From positions 1-64,000 of the forward strand of contig NZ_JAGFVL010000030.1 of assembly GCF_017599345.1 (NCBI RefSeq): a stretch of DNA of 64,000 nt, read 5' to 3'. This document shows positions 17,584 to 26,143 of this stretch, piece after piece. A model generated the notes under the pieces. It was not told the DNA's origin, ran no database searches, and saw only the letters and a list, made by a program, of their open reading frames with translations. The stretch's first letter is position 1; each line of letters begins with the position of its first letter. The translations under genes and the position numbers were made by a program. The DNA is from Gracilibacillus suaedae. Its GTDB lineage: Bacteria; Bacillota; Bacilli; Bacillales; Amphibacillaceae.

Positions 17584-18312
17584 TTAGGGTTGGTAACGAT
17601 ATACGATCAATTCATCCAACTGTTTTTCTTGTTTACAATTTATCTTTCTTTGTTTCATCAATTCCAGTATCGCAATAAATGTCGCAACAATATATGTTCT
17701 AGTTTTGTTTGGAAAAAGTTGATAAAAAGAAATAGGGTGTTCAAATTCCTCTAATTTCTCCATAATTTCATTCATCCGTTGATCAATTGGTATTTCTTGA
17801 CGTTGAACAGAGGTCTCCATTGGTCGGTTCCACTTTTTTCTTTCCAATACTTTCCCAATTGCTTCAATCATATCATATATATTGGCTCCACCTTCAGGTA
17901 ATGGATATGATTCTTCTTGCCCCATTTGAAGTGGTGGTCTTGTATGCACTTGGCTTTGCTCCACTTCTCTTTCTTTAAGATGCTCCGCTGCTTCCTTATA
18001 CTTTCGATATTCAATAAGACGGCGCATTAATTCTTCACGTGGGTCTTCTTCATATTCTTCCTCAATTTCAACGGTTGGATTAGGTAATAACAGCTTACTT
18101 TTGATTTCCAGTAATGTAGCTGCCATCACTAAATACTCACTAGCTATATTTAGCTCCAATTGTTGCATCGTATGGATATAAGCCATGTATTGTGCAGTTA
18201 TCTCTTTAACCGGAATGTCATAAATATCGATTTCATATTTATTAATAAGGTGTAATAATAAATCTAAGGGACCCTCAAACGTCTCTAATTTAACTTGATA
18301 ATGGTCGGGCAT
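17584..18312 (-). CDS. scpA: segregation and condensation protein A (ScpA)
   Basis: A 242-residue kleisin. The N-terminal SMC-binding region begins YQVKLETFEGPLDLLLHLI; the middle is acidic and variable; the C-terminal winged helix (TYIVATFIAILELMKQRKINCKQ) binds the SMC head. It bridges the SMC dimer with ScpB. GGAGGT lies six bases before the ATG. Cotranscribed with scpB. Confidence 0.95.
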   Translation of the reverse strand: MPDHYQVKLETFEGPLDLLLHLINKYEIDIYDIPVKEITAQYMAYIHTMQQLELNIASEYLVMAATLLEIKSKLLLPNPTVEIEEEYEEDPREELMRRLIEYRKYKEAAEHLKEREVEQSQVHTRPPLQMGQEESYPLPEGGANIYDMIEAIGKVLERKKWNRPMETSVQRQEIPIDQRMNEIMEKLEEFEHPISFYQLFPNKTRTYIVATFIAILELMKQRKINCKQEKQLDELIVYRYQP

Positions 18313-18449
18313 ACGAATACCTCCAACATGAGAATAAAGATTTATAGGCTATTCTGACAAACGCCTATACCATATAAATAAAATTGCATACATTAATGTT
18401 GAGAAATCAATTTTATAATTGATTAATTACATCTTTAGGAGGTTTGAAA

Positions 18450-18533
18450 ATGGGATACGCATACGGCGGCGGCTTTGCTTTAATCGTTGTGTTATTCATT
18501 CTTTTAATCATTGTTGGTGCAGCTTGGTTCTAG
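18450..18533 (+). CDS. YjcZ family small sporulation protein
   Basis: This 27-residue ORF encodes MGYAYGGGFALIVVLFILL followed by IIVGAAWF. A glycine/tyrosine head and one hydrophobic segment are the hallmarks of the YjcZ-type spore proteins found in many small copies in Bacillaceae. AGGAGG lies seven bases before the ATG and a strong terminator follows 15 bp after the stop. It is divergent from scpA. Role in spores is unknown. Confidence 0.88.
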   Translation: MGYAYGGGFALIVVLFILLIIVGAAWF

Positions 18534-18548
18534 AATAAAGTTTACCAT

Positions 18549-18579
18549 AGCTTATCGCCAAAATGGCGATAAGCTTTTC
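18549..18579 (+). terminator. terminator of the yjcZ-like gene
   Basis: AGCTTATCGCC and GGCGATAAGCT form a perfect 11-bp stem with a four-base loop, followed by TTTTCT. Confidence 0.88.
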
Positions 18580-18604
18580 TATTGGATGAAAAGAATCCAC
18601 TACG

Positions 18605-18641
18605 GAAAAAACCTTTGCTATTTCATGATTAGCAAAGGTTC
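18605..18641 (-). terminator. terminator of ribT
   Basis: On the minus strand AACCTTTGCTA pairs with TAGCAAAGGTT and continues into TTTTTTCC, ten bases beyond the ribT stop. Confidence 0.85.
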
Positions 18642-18650
18642 TTTACGATT

Positions 18651-19016
18651 TTATTCATCCGTATTTTCATTGCATTTTTGTAGAAATTTTTCAGTCTGTT
18701 TATTTGCAATCACTTCATAAGTAGCGCCATAATGTTTTTTTAAAGCATTGACCATTTTCTTTCCTATTCCCAAGTTGCGGTGGGATGGATTAACTGTTAA
18801 ATGCTGAACAACTGCAGATTCGGATTCTTTAACCAGGTATACGCCAATTGCTCCTAGTACATCTTCTTCTTCTTTCCAAAGAAACAACTGCCAATCCTCA
18901 TTCGTTTCGTATTCTTTAATTGTATCTTGAAGTTTTGAAACTTCTTTTTCTTCGGGCATAAAGGAAAGTAAACCCATTGCTATTTTTTCAAATCTTTTTT
19001 TAAAGCGAATTAACAT
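18651..19016 (-). CDS. ribT: GNAT family N-acetyltransferase RibT
   Basis: A 121-residue protein starting MLIRFKKRFEKIAMGLLSFMP, nearly the N-terminus of B. subtilis RibT, with the acetyl-CoA binding motif NPSHRNLGIGKKMV of GNAT enzymes. In B. subtilis it is the last gene of the ribDEAHT operon; here no riboflavin biosynthesis gene is near. Its acceptor substrate is not established. The start at 19016 has GAGGGG six bases upstream. Confidence 0.88.
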   Translation of the reverse strand: MLIRFKKRFEKIAMGLLSFMPEEKEVSKLQDTIKEYETNEDWQLFLWKEEEDVLGAIGVYLVKESESAVVQHLTVNPSHRNLGIGKKMVNALKKHYGATYEVIANKQTEKFLQKCNENTDE

Positions 19017-19103
19017 ATTGAACCCCTCATTATTCATAACAATTCATATATTGATATGTTATGTTTTCGTACAAAAGTCGTTACTATTAATTGTTTCCAA
19101 TTA

Positions 19104-19199
19104 CTAGGAAGAAAATACAATTCCAAACCAATAATAACAACCCCACACAATACTTAAAATTAATAAAACAAGAAAAAGTATGCCATTTTTTCTACGCAT
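19104..19199 (-). CDS. possible 31-residue membrane peptide
   Basis: A short ORF encodes MRRKNGILFLVLLILSIVWG followed by CYYWFGIVFSS: a basic start and one hydrophobic helix. AAGGAA lies eight bases before the ATG, and TTGACA with a TATTGT box 17 bases further on the minus strand (about 19246-19275) could drive it. It fills part of the 293-bp ribT-ppiB gap. No family is recognised; it could be chance. Confidence 0.4.
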   Translation of the reverse strand: MRRKNGILFLVLLILSIVWGCYYWFGIVFSS

Positions 19200-19309
19200 A
19201 TTTATCGTTCCTTCGAGTTCAGAGAATATGAGCTTTCCTTCACTTACAATATTATATTACTATTTGGATGTCAATCTTTATCTAATTATGGTAGCTGAAG
19301 AACTTAATT

Positions 19310-19744
19310 TTACACTTCTGAAACGCGTACAGTTTTCATGGTATCTCCTTGACGGATACGAAGAACCGTATCCATGCCCTCTGTTACTTGACCAAATACA
19401 GTATGAACACCATCTAGATGTGGTTGAGGTTCATGTACTAAGAAAAATTGGCTTCCACCAGTATCTTTACCAGCATGTGCCATCGATAATGAACCTGCTA
19501 CATGCTTATGAGGGTTCCCCTCGGTTTCACATTTTATCGTGTATCCAGGCCCCCCCATACCAGTACCTGTTGGATCACCGCCTTGGGCAACAAAACCAGG
19601 GATCACACGATGAAAAATCACGCCATCATAAAACTTATCATTTGCTAATTTTTCAAAGTTAGCTACCGTATTAGGTGCTGCTTCTTCAAATAAGTCTATA
19701 ACAATTTGCTCGCTATTTTCAAATTCTATTACTGCTTGTTTCAT
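19310..19744 (-). CDS. ppiB: peptidyl-prolyl cis-trans isomerase B (cyclophilin)
   Basis: A 144-residue cytoplasmic cyclophilin. Active-site residues typical of the fold are seen in [14 protein letters not shown] (H45, R46, F51, Q54) and [19 protein letters not shown]. It speeds proline isomerisation in protein folding. The ATG at 19744 was chosen because AGGAGG lies eight bases upstream. It follows lysA by ten bases, as in related genomes. Confidence 0.95.
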   Translation of the reverse strand: MKQAVIEFENSEQIVIDLFEEAAPNTVANFEKLANDKFYDGVIFHRVIPGFVAQGGDPTGTGMGGPGYTIKCETEGNPHKHVAGSLSMAHAGKDTGGSQFFLVHEPQPHLDGVHTVFGQVTEGMDTVLRIRQGDTMKTVRVSEV

Positions 19745-19754
19745 GTTTATCCTC

Positions 19755-21053
19755 CTATTCATATGACAAGTCATTTTGAATCATATCTTTAAATGACTCT
19801 CGTTTAATAACTAATTTATCTTGCCCATCTTCTACAAAAACTACAGCAGGTTTTGGAAAACGATTATAATGATTAGACATCGAGTACCCATAAGCACCGG
19901 TTGAGAAAACAGCTATAATATCATCCTGAGTGACCTTTGGTAATTCTATATCCCAAATTAGCATATCACCAGATTCACAACATTTTCCTGCAAGAGATAT
20001 TTGTTCTTTTTCGCTACCGTCGACATTATTGGCAATAACCGCATCATATTTAGCGTTATAAAGTGCTGGACGCAAATTATCCGTCATCCCACCATCAACG
20101 GACACATACTTTCTGACATTTGGTATTTCTTTGACAGACCCAATAGAATACAATGTTAACCCTGCATCTCCAACAATCGAGCGACCAGGTTCTATCCAAA
20201 TTTCAGGAAATACCATCTCATTTTCATTCACTTGCTCGCTAATTTTATCAGTTAAAGCTTTAACATAAGTTGAAAGTGGTAAAGGATCATCTTCAGCTGT
20301 GTACTTGATACCAAATCCACCGCCAACATTTAATACTTCTGATTCAAAATCATAGCGGTCTACCCACCCTTTCAATGTTTGAAAAAGTCTTTCAATCGCC
20401 ATTGTAAAACCATCTGTTTCAAAAATTTGCGAACCAATATGACAATGCAGTCCTTTTACATGGATCCCATCAATTTTCATTAATTTCTGTAATGCTTCTT
20501 CCGCTTGACCATTTGTTAAATCAAAACCGAATTTTGAATCTTCGTTTCCAGTTAAAATGTAATTATGTGTATGTGCTTCAATTCCTGGAGTAACTCTGAT
20601 TAAAACATCCATCTCTTTATTCTGTTCTTTTAAAACATGTGCTAATAAATCTATTTCATAAAAATTATCGACAACAATACAACCTATATTATATTCTACC
20701 GCCATCGAAATTTCATCAATACTTTTATTGTTCCCATGCATATGGATTTTTTTAACAGGAAAATCTGCTTGCAATGCTGTATATAACTCACCCTGGGATA
20801 CGACATCTAAACTTAAATTCTCTTGTTTGGCAACTTGAATCATTGCTACGGATGAAAATGCTTTACTCGCATATGCAACCTGTGCTTGCACACCTAGTTC
20901 CTCAAATGTATCTACAAATGCTCTTGCATTTTCACGAATTTTATTGACATTATAAACGAATAATGGAGTGCCGTATTTTTTAGTAAGATCAACAGCATCC
21001 AAGCCACCAATGGTTAAATGGCCATCCTCATTAACTGCAAACGGATGTAACAT
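19755..21053 (-). CDS. lysA: diaminopimelate decarboxylase
   Basis: A 432-residue fold-type III PLP enzyme that converts meso-diaminopimelate to lysine. Visible motifs are the PLP lysine region AYASKAFSS (K64), [37 protein letters not shown] and CESGDM of the other active-site half. The order spoVAF-lysA-ppiB is conserved in Bacillus. GAGGG precedes the ATG. Confidence 0.95.
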   Translation of the reverse strand: MLHPFAVNEDGHLTIGGLDAVDLTKKYGTPLFVYNVNKIRENARAFVDTFEELGVQAQVAYASKAFSSVAMIQVAKQENLSLDVVSQGELYTALQADFPVKKIHMHGNNKSIDEISMAVEYNIGCIVVDNFYEIDLLAHVLKEQNKEMDVLIRVTPGIEAHTHNYILTGNEDSKFGFDLTNGQAEEALQKLMKIDGIHVKGLHCHIGSQIFETDGFTMAIERLFQTLKGWVDRYDFESEVLNVGGGFGIKYTAEDDPLPLSTYVKALTDKISEQVNENEMVFPEIWIEPGRSIVGDAGLTLYSIGSVKEIPNVRKYVSVDGGMTDNLRPALYNAKYDAVIANNVDGSEKEQISLAGKCCESGDMLIWDIELPKVTQDDIIAVFSTGAYGYSMSNHYNRFPKPAVVFVEDGQDKLVIKRESFKDMIQNDLSYE

Positions 21054-21102
21054 CTTATTGAACCCTCGCCTTCTATCTCTAGCTTCTACACCTATTCATC
21101 AA

Positions 21103-21157
21103 ACAAAAATCCCTTATCCCCATCTTTCTTAACGAAGACAGGTAGACAAGGGATAAA
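21103..21157 (-). terminator. probable terminator of the spoVA operon
   Basis: On the minus strand ATCCCTT and AAGGGAT form a stem with further internal pairing, followed by TTTTTG. It lies about 85 bp after the spoVAF stop. The loop is long, so the call is moderate. Confidence 0.55.
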
Positions 21158-21242
21158 AGAATTCCCATTTCTACAAAATCTAACAAAGTATAAAGATAAT
21201 TTATCACAGGCTTATCTCCAGTTCAAGTGTTTACAATTAAGA

Positions 21243-22706
21243 TTATGCTTGTTTTTGATTATTTTTAGGCCTTACTATGCTAGGCCTTGTTTTAGACAAA
21301 GGCATTGACACCCGGAATAAAATTTGCCATAGGGCTTTGTCGTTAAAAGGAAGAAGTGGCCATAAATATGGCGTTTGTAAGGATCTCGTAGATATCAATA
21401 GCAAGAGGAAAATTGTCAATCCAATGACGAGTCCTTTCACTTGAAAGATAAAAGTTAAAATAATTAAAATAATTCTTGCCATTTTATTTGCAACACTTAA
21501 TTCATAACTTGGTGTTGCGAATGTACCAACTGCACTAATCGCAACATATAAAATAACTTCTGCACTAAATAGGCCTACATCTATCGCAATTTGCCCGATT
21601 AACACCGCAGCAATCAACCCCATCGCAGTTGATAAAGGTGTCGGTGTATGAATGGCTGCCATCCGTAAAAATTCAATACCAATATCCGCTAATAATATTT
21701 GTACAATGATTGGCACGTTCCCTCTTTCGTTGGGGCCGATAAATTGTAAATTTTCAGGTAATAGCGATGGGTCCATTACTAATAATAACCAGAGTGGTAA
21801 TAAAAATAAGGAAGCAAAAATCCCGATAAACCTGATCCAGCGGACAAATGTACCTACTGCTGGAGACTCTCGGTATTCTTCAGCGTGCTGCACATGATGA
21901 AAATACGTAGTTGGCATAATTATCATGCTTGGGGATGTGTCAACCATTATGAGCACATGTCCTTCAAATAAATGGGTAGCAGCTACGTCTGGTCTTTCTG
22001 TATATCTGACAAGTGGATAAGGGTTAAACCCTTGTTGCACCAAATATTCTTCTATAGTCTTGTCAGCCATTGAAAGCCCATCTACTTCAATTTGTTCTAA
22101 TTCATTTTTAATTAAATCTACTAGCCCTTTATCAGCTACATCTTGAATATAGGATATACAAATATCTGTTTTAGATCGTTCACCAACTTGCATCATCTCA
22201 TGACGTAGGCGTTCATCCCTTATCCGCCTTCTAGTTAAGGCGGTATTTTCAATAATATTTTCGGTATATCCATCTCTAGAGCCTCGTATGACTTTCTCTG
22301 TATCAGGTTCCTCCGGTGACCTACCGGGATAGTGACGAACATCAACGATAAAACATTCGTCTTGACCATCAACGAAAATAACAAGTAGACCAGATAACAT
22401 CTGATCGACCGCTTCATCCATTGTTTTCGCTTTTTCAACCTGTTGATGAACGATACGATTATTCAATACTTCATAAATTTCACTATTGTATTCTTCATCA
22501 TCATTAATGGAAATTAGTTTTTTCATTACTTCAATCACAAAGTCAGTATCAACTAAACCAGTAACATAATATAACTGAATTTTCTTCTCGAAAATAGTAA
22601 GTTCACGAAATCCAACATCGAAAGATACATCAATACCTAGTTTTGTTTCCATGTATTCTTGGTTTTTTCTTAGCAATTTATTTACTGGTGTTTTATTTTT
22701 ATTCAT
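21243..22706 (-). CDS. spoVAF: stage V sporulation protein AF (GerA-type)
   Basis: A 487-residue protein of the GerAA/SpoVAF family: a soluble N-terminal half (INDDEEYNSEIYEVLNNRIV..., RHYPGRSPEEPDTEKVIRG) and a C-terminal half with about five membrane segments (WIRFIGIFASLFLLPLWLLL, PTPLSTAMGLIAAVLIGQIAI). In B. subtilis SpoVAF modulates germinant-triggered dipicolinate release. It sits before lysA as expected, but directly after spoVAB. The ATG at 22706 has AAGGAG six bases upstream; the reading frame is open to 22748. Confidence 0.93.
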   Translation of the reverse strand: MNKNKTPVNKLLRKNQEYMETKLGIDVSFDVGFRELTIFEKKIQLYYVTGLVDTDFVIEVMKKLISINDDEEYNSEIYEVLNNRIVHQQVEKAKTMDEAVDQMLSGLLVIFVDGQDECFIVDVRHYPGRSPEEPDTEKVIRGSRDGYTENIIENTALTRRRIRDERLRHEMMQVGERSKTDICISYIQDVADKGLVDLIKNELEQIEVDGLSMADKTIEEYLVQQGFNPYPLVRYTERPDVAATHLFEGHVLIMVDTSPSMIIMPTTYFHHVQHAEEYRESPAVGTFVRWIRFIGIFASLFLLPLWLLLVMDPSLLPENLQFIGPNERGNVPIIVQILLADIGIEFLRMAAIHTPTPLSTAMGLIAAVLIGQIAIDVGLFSAEVILYVAISAVGTFATPSYELSVANKMARIILIILTFIFQVKGLVIGLTIFLLLLISTRSLQTPYLWPLLPFNDKALWQILFRVSMPLSKTRPSIVRPKNNQKQA

Positions 22707-22720
22707 GATGAACTCCTTCT

Positions 22721-23155
22721 TTAAAAAATATCTACGAAGATGATCCAATGAAACAAAGACCCGGCTATTTTACCGATCACAATTGCCATTAATAGCCACA
22801 GTAGTTCTTTATCAATTCCTAATCTTTTCATCAAAATTGGAAAAACATTCAACACTTCTGTTAATGCAGCAGCTAACATTCCAATAAAAATACCATGTAG
22901 TAACCCCCAAAAACCTAAGATGTAGACCGGAAGGTTCAACGTCCACTCTGTAAAGGATAAATATGTACCTAATAAGGTACCAACTATAACACTTGCTTGA
23001 TAATGTTTCATCCAGTCGATTGATTTACTTAGCTGAACTAATCTCGGTATAATTCCTAATACAGTTAAGAAAGCTACAAAGCCCGCACCTACCATTAGCC
23101 CTGACCCAAATCCTATTGCGATTTCCACTACAATATATACTATTTCACGAGTCAT
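22721..23155 (-). CDS. spoVAB: stage V sporulation protein AB
   Basis: A 144-residue protein with four hydrophobic segments and the SpoVAB signature stretches FGSGLMVGAGFVAFLTVLGI, YLSFTEWTLNLP and FIGMLAAALTEVLNVFPIL. It is part of the spoVA operon needed for loading dipicolinic acid into the forespore, though its own role is unclear. The ATG lies inside the end of spoVAA (11-bp overlap), pointing to coupled translation. spoVAF follows after 14 bp. Confidence 0.92.
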   Translation of the reverse strand: MTREIVYIVVEIAIGFGSGLMVGAGFVAFLTVLGIIPRLVQLSKSIDWMKHYQASVIVGTLLGTYLSFTEWTLNLPVYILGFWGLLHGIFIGMLAAALTEVLNVFPILMKRLGIDKELLWLLMAIVIGKIAGSLFHWIIFVDIF

Positions 23156-23762
23156 TGCGTTTATTTAGAATATTTTCATGATGTATTAAATATTGATCAA
23201 GGTCCTGTTGATAGTTAAACATTTCAACTTCTAACGGGCTTGGTTCTTCATTGAAACGTTTTTTGAAAATATGATTAAAAAACAAGATCATTCCTAATCC
23301 TAAACCGATTGAATAGGGGATTTGAATCCATAGTGGTTTATTTTGCTGTTCCCCTGTTAACAAGAAATACAATCCTTGATGTACTTCTTCCATACTTACA
23401 TCATAATGAAAATTCATGATCGCCATTGCTGAACCTATGCAAAGAAGTAACCAAATTAACAAAATTAAAAAGATACTAGCTTTTTTATCATTTTTTTTAA
23501 TCTCTACAATCACCTGATTGGATCCTAATAATTCAACACTAAGGAACGGATAAGCTTCTACTAGAGTATCTAATAAATGGAATCCATCAATAACAGATAC
23601 ATTATGATCTTTTTCTGTTATTTGATAAATCTTCAAATTTTCTAATTCATTCAAATAATCAATATTTCCGGTGACAAAGGCAATGTCCTGTAAAATAATT
23701 AAATGTTTTTTTTCCACTGCAATCTTTTTTTTGAGTCGAATATATATTTTTTCTTCCTGCAC
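23145..23762 (-). CDS. spoVAA: stage V sporulation protein AA
   Basis: A 205-residue protein with a soluble N-terminal domain and two membrane segments (about 96-116 and 147-166), matching SpoVAA in length and plan. It is the first gene of the spoVA operon, behind a candidate SigG promoter. Translation starts at a GTG with AAAGGATG upstream. Confidence 0.88.
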   Translation of the reverse strand: MQEEKIYIRLKKKIAVEKKHLIILQDIAFVTGNIDYLNELENLKIYQITEKDHNVSVIDGFHLLDTLVEAYPFLSVELLGSNQVIVEIKKNDKKASIFLILLIWLLLCIGSAMAIMNFHYDVSMEEVHQGLYFLLTGEQQNKPLWIQIPYSIGLGLGMILFFNHIFKKRFNEEPSPLEVEMFNYQQDLDQYLIHHENILNKRNDS

Positions 23763-23812
23763 ATTACATCATCCTTTTATTATTAACTTGCTTGTGAGGA
23801 AAATGGTGTTCT

Positions 23813-23841
23813 TAGTATAAGTTGAATTTAAATATTCATTC
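23813..23841 (-). promoter_or_regulatory. candidate SigG promoter of spoVA
   Basis: On the minus strand GAATG (complement of 23837-23841) and TATACTA (complement of 23813-23819) with a 17-bp spacer resemble the SigG consensus GNATR-N18-CATNNTA. The spacer is one base short. It lies about 50 bp upstream of spoVAA, which is forespore-expressed in B. subtilis. Confidence 0.45.
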
Positions 23842-24012
23842 ATAACAGCATAGAAAAACAAAACCCTCTATTTAGAAACGTAGATAACGACTGCAAGGTT
23901 GTGAAAGTTCTGTTTGGAGTAGCGTGATAATTTGATGTTCGGTCACCTAAGAGATAATTTTGAAATATATAGTGATGTTTACTACCACTCCGGTCATCCT
24001 CTTCCATTTACT

Positions 24013-24256
24013 GGATATAGTCGATTATCTCAGAAGAGAAGACTTTTTCCTCGGAACAGGTTGGGCCCTTCCGGGGATATTTCCTTCCCTTCCCTGGATA
24101 TAATCGTTTATCCTCGGAAGGGAAGACTTTTTCCTTGGAACAGTACGGCCCTTCCGAGGATAGCTCCTTCCCTTCCCTGGATATAATCGTTTATCCTCGG
24201 AAGGGAAGACTTTTTCCTCGTAACAGGATGAGCCCTTCCGGGGATATTTCCTTCCG
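24013..24256. repeat. 83-bp tandem repeat, three copies
   Basis: Units begin at 24013, 24096 and 24179 with GGATATA and repeat every 83 bp; the last unit is cut a few bases short. Each junction carries CTTCCCTTCC and GGAAGGGAAG, an inverted repeat of ten bases, so every unit can form a hairpin. The array lies in the 708-bp spoVAA-sigF gap. The rest of that gap holds family C-like and family B fragments and no convincing gene. Confidence 0.88.
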
Positions 24257-24330
24257 TGAGGTTTACACGACAGCATAGAAAACACTAGGAAAGTTATTTT
24301 TGGTTTGAGTAGATGTTGCACTTGTTCCCA

Positions 24331-24420
24331 ACGAAGTATTCTGCCGGAGCGTATGGCAGCAATCATCAAAATGCAAAGTGGAAGAGAGCAAATCTATGTC
24401 CACTTTACTTCACAGTTTAT
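24331..24420. repeat. fragment of family B repeat, inverted
   Basis: AGTATTCTGCCGGAGCG is the complement of the ACCGCTCCGGCAGAATACT core, and the stretch GAAGAGAGCAAATC...CACTTTACTTC recurs at the ends of the long copies near 16.9 kb and 56.3 kb. Confidence 0.6.
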
Positions 24421-24442
24421 GGATACTATGTAAATTTTCCAT

Positions 24443-24472
24443 AAAAAAAAGACTATCCCGGAGGATAATCCT
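24443..24472 (-). terminator. terminator of the spoIIA operon
   Basis: On the minus strand GATTATCC and GGATAGTC form a stem around a short loop, followed by eight T residues, directly after the sigF stop. Confidence 0.85.
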
Positions 24473-25217
24473 AATTTGTGATTTCTTCTTTTATTTTTTC
24501 TAATATTTTCTTTTCTATTCGGGACACTTGAACTTGTGAAATTCCCAGTCGGTTCGCAACCTCTGTTTGGGTTTTATCCTTATAATATCTTAAATATACA
24601 ATCAACCGCTCTCTTTCATCCAGATCTTTAATAACCTGTTCCATCGTCATTTTATCAAACCAATTGTCATTGACGTCTGCAATCTGATCCAATAACGTAA
24701 TTGGATCACCATCATTTTCATACACTGTTTCGTGTATGGATTGTGGTTTCTTCGTCGCTTCCTGCGCGTGGATGATATCTTCAGGTGTAAGATCTAGCTT
24801 TTCAGCAATTTCTTGTACTGTCGGGGCTCGAGCCAATTCTTTTGTTAACTCATCTGTTACCCTTCTGATTTTATTTCCAATTTCTTTTAAGGAGCGACTA
24901 ACCTTTACAGTACCATCATCTCGTATAAACCGCTGGATTTCACCAATAATCATTGGTACAGCATAAGTGGAAAATTTTACATCATATTCTAAGTCGAATT
25001 TATCAATTGATTTTAATAAGCCAATGCAACCGATTTGAAATAAATCATCTTGATCATAGCCTCTGTTGAGAAAACGTTGGACAACAGACCAGACAAGGCG
25101 AATGTTTTTCTCCACCAATATTGATCTCGCTTCCTCATCTCCTTGTTGACTTAACTTGATATACCTCTTTACATCTTTATCATCTAAAGGTGATGCGTTA
25201 GACATTTGTGTTTTCAT
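24471..25217 (-). CDS. sigF: RNA polymerase sigma-F factor
   Basis: A 248-residue sigma-70 family protein, the first forespore-specific sigma factor. Region 2 (NIRLVWSVVQRFLNRGYDQDDLFQIGCIGLLKSIDKFD), region 3 and region 4 (LIVYLRYYKDKTQTEVANRLGISQVQVSRIEKKIL) are all conserved. The ATG at 25217 follows AGGTG by six bases; codons at 25223 and 25226 overlap that site. It ends the spoIIAA-spoIIAB-sigF operon. Confidence 0.95.
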   Translation of the reverse strand: MKTQMSNASPLDDKDVKRYIKLSQQGDEEARSILVEKNIRLVWSVVQRFLNRGYDQDDLFQIGCIGLLKSIDKFDLEYDVKFSTYAVPMIIGEIQRFIRDDGTVKVSRSLKEIGNKIRRVTDELTKELARAPTVQEIAEKLDLTPEDIIHAQEATKKPQSIHETVYENDGDPITLLDQIADVNDNWFDKMTMEQVIKDLDERERLIVYLRYYKDKTQTEVANRLGISQVQVSRIEKKILEKIKEEITN

Positions 25218-25226
25218 AGACATCAC

Positions 25227-25667
25227 CTAATTACACATGGTTTTGCTAGTTTGAAAATCTTTTGTCATTTTCACCTTTGTGCCTTCTCCTGGGTGTGAAA
25301 TAATTTCGACTTTGTCCATGAAGTTTTCCATAATAGTAAAACCCATTCCTGACCGCTCAAGTTCAGGTTTAGAGGTATAAAGCGGTTCTTTAGCTAAATC
25401 GATATTATCGATTCCCATCCCTTCATCCTCGATTAGGATGGATAATGTTTGATCAGTTAAGCTACAAGTTATATAGACGTATTGATTTGGGTCCTCTTCA
25501 TAACCATGAATAATAGCATTAGTTACTGCTTCCGAAACAACGGTTTTAATTTCTGTTAATTCATCCATATTTGGATCAATTTGTGATACAAATGCTGCAA
25601 CAGAAACTCTGGCAAATGCTTCATTTTCACTGACACTTCTAAACTTTAATTCCATTGCATTATTCAT
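25227..25667 (-). CDS. spoIIAB: anti-sigma-F factor and serine kinase SpoIIAB
   Basis: A 146-residue GHKL-type kinase: N-box [12 protein letters not shown]1 box EDEGMGI and G2 box [14 protein letters not shown] are all present. It binds SigF with ATP and phosphorylates SpoIIAA. The start overlaps the spoIIAA stop in an ATGA, and GGGGGTGG serves as ribosome binding site. Confidence 0.95.
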   Translation of the reverse strand: MNNAMELKFRSVSENEAFARVSVAAFVSQIDPNMDELTEIKTVVSEAVTNAIIHGYEEDPNQYVYITCSLTDQTLSILIEDEGMGIDNIDLAKEPLYTSKPELERSGMGFTIMENFMDKVEIISHPGEGTKVKMTKDFQTSKTMCN

Positions 25668-26017
25668 GACGCCACCCCCAAACTGGAAAGAGCAAAACCT
25701 TCATTCGACTCTAGCCTGACAATCTTGAATAATCCCGACATATTAAATAATCTTTTAACTGCTGGATTGACAGAACAGACAATCATTTCTCCACCTAATT
25801 GTTTTACTTCCTTATAACGTCCTAATACAACGCCTAAACCTGAACTGTCCATAAAATGTAAGGCATCAAGGTTTAAAATGACGTGCTTAATGCCTTCTTG
25901 ATGCAGGCGTTCTTGCCATTCTATTTTTAATCGAGCAGCAGAATGGTGATCTAGTTCACCATCTAATCGGACGATTAATACATCTTCGACAACAGTAAAT
26001 TGTGTCTGTAATTGCAT
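25664..26017 (-). CDS. spoIIAA: anti-sigma-F factor antagonist SpoIIAA
   Basis: A 117-residue STAS-domain protein. S58 in [14 protein letters not shown] is the conserved phosphorylation site. When dephosphorylated by SpoIIE it takes SpoIIAB away from SigF. A SigH-type promoter lies upstream. GGAGGG precedes the ATG. Confidence 0.95.
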   Translation of the reverse strand: MQLQTQFTVVEDVLIVRLDGELDHHSAARLKIEWQERLHQEGIKHVILNLDALHFMDSSGLGVVLGRYKEVKQLGGEMIVCSVNPAVKRLFNMSGLFKIVRLESNEGFALSSLGVAS

Positions 26018-26048
26018 ATATTTCCCTCCCAGTTTTTTCTGTAATACT

Positions 26049-26078
26049 TTTTTCTATATCTCTTATACATAATCCTGC
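26049..26078 (-). promoter_or_regulatory. SigH-type promoter of spoIIA
   Basis: On the minus strand GCAGGATTA (complement of 26070-26078), a 12-bp spacer and ATAGAAAAA (complement of 26049-26057) fit the SigH consensus RNAGGAWWW-N11/14-RNNGAATWW with one change in the second box. B. subtilis spoIIA is transcribed by SigH with Spo0A. Confidence 0.7.
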
Positions 26079-26120
26079 TAATTGACAAAACTAGAACGAA
26101 ATCGTCTAAATAAGCTTATT

Positions 26121-26127
26121 TTCGACC
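26121..26127 (-). promoter_or_regulatory. possible 0A box upstream of spoIIA
   Basis: GGTCGAA on the minus strand matches six of seven bases of the Spo0A-binding sequence TGTCGAA. It lies about 45 bp upstream of the SigH -35 box, where activation of spoIIA by Spo0A~P would be expected. Confidence 0.4.
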
Positions 26128-26143
26128 TATTCTTTCCACTTCG

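Noticed and set aside
24013-24256. CRISPR-like array
   Set aside because: Units are nearly identical over their full 83 bp with no variable spacers, and no cas genes are near.
24025-24369. 114-residue minus-strand reading frame with repeated YPRKG motifs
   Set aside because: It is only the translation of the 83-bp tandem repeat and has no ribosome binding site or conserved domain; 83 is not a multiple of three, so the repeat would not keep a protein frame.
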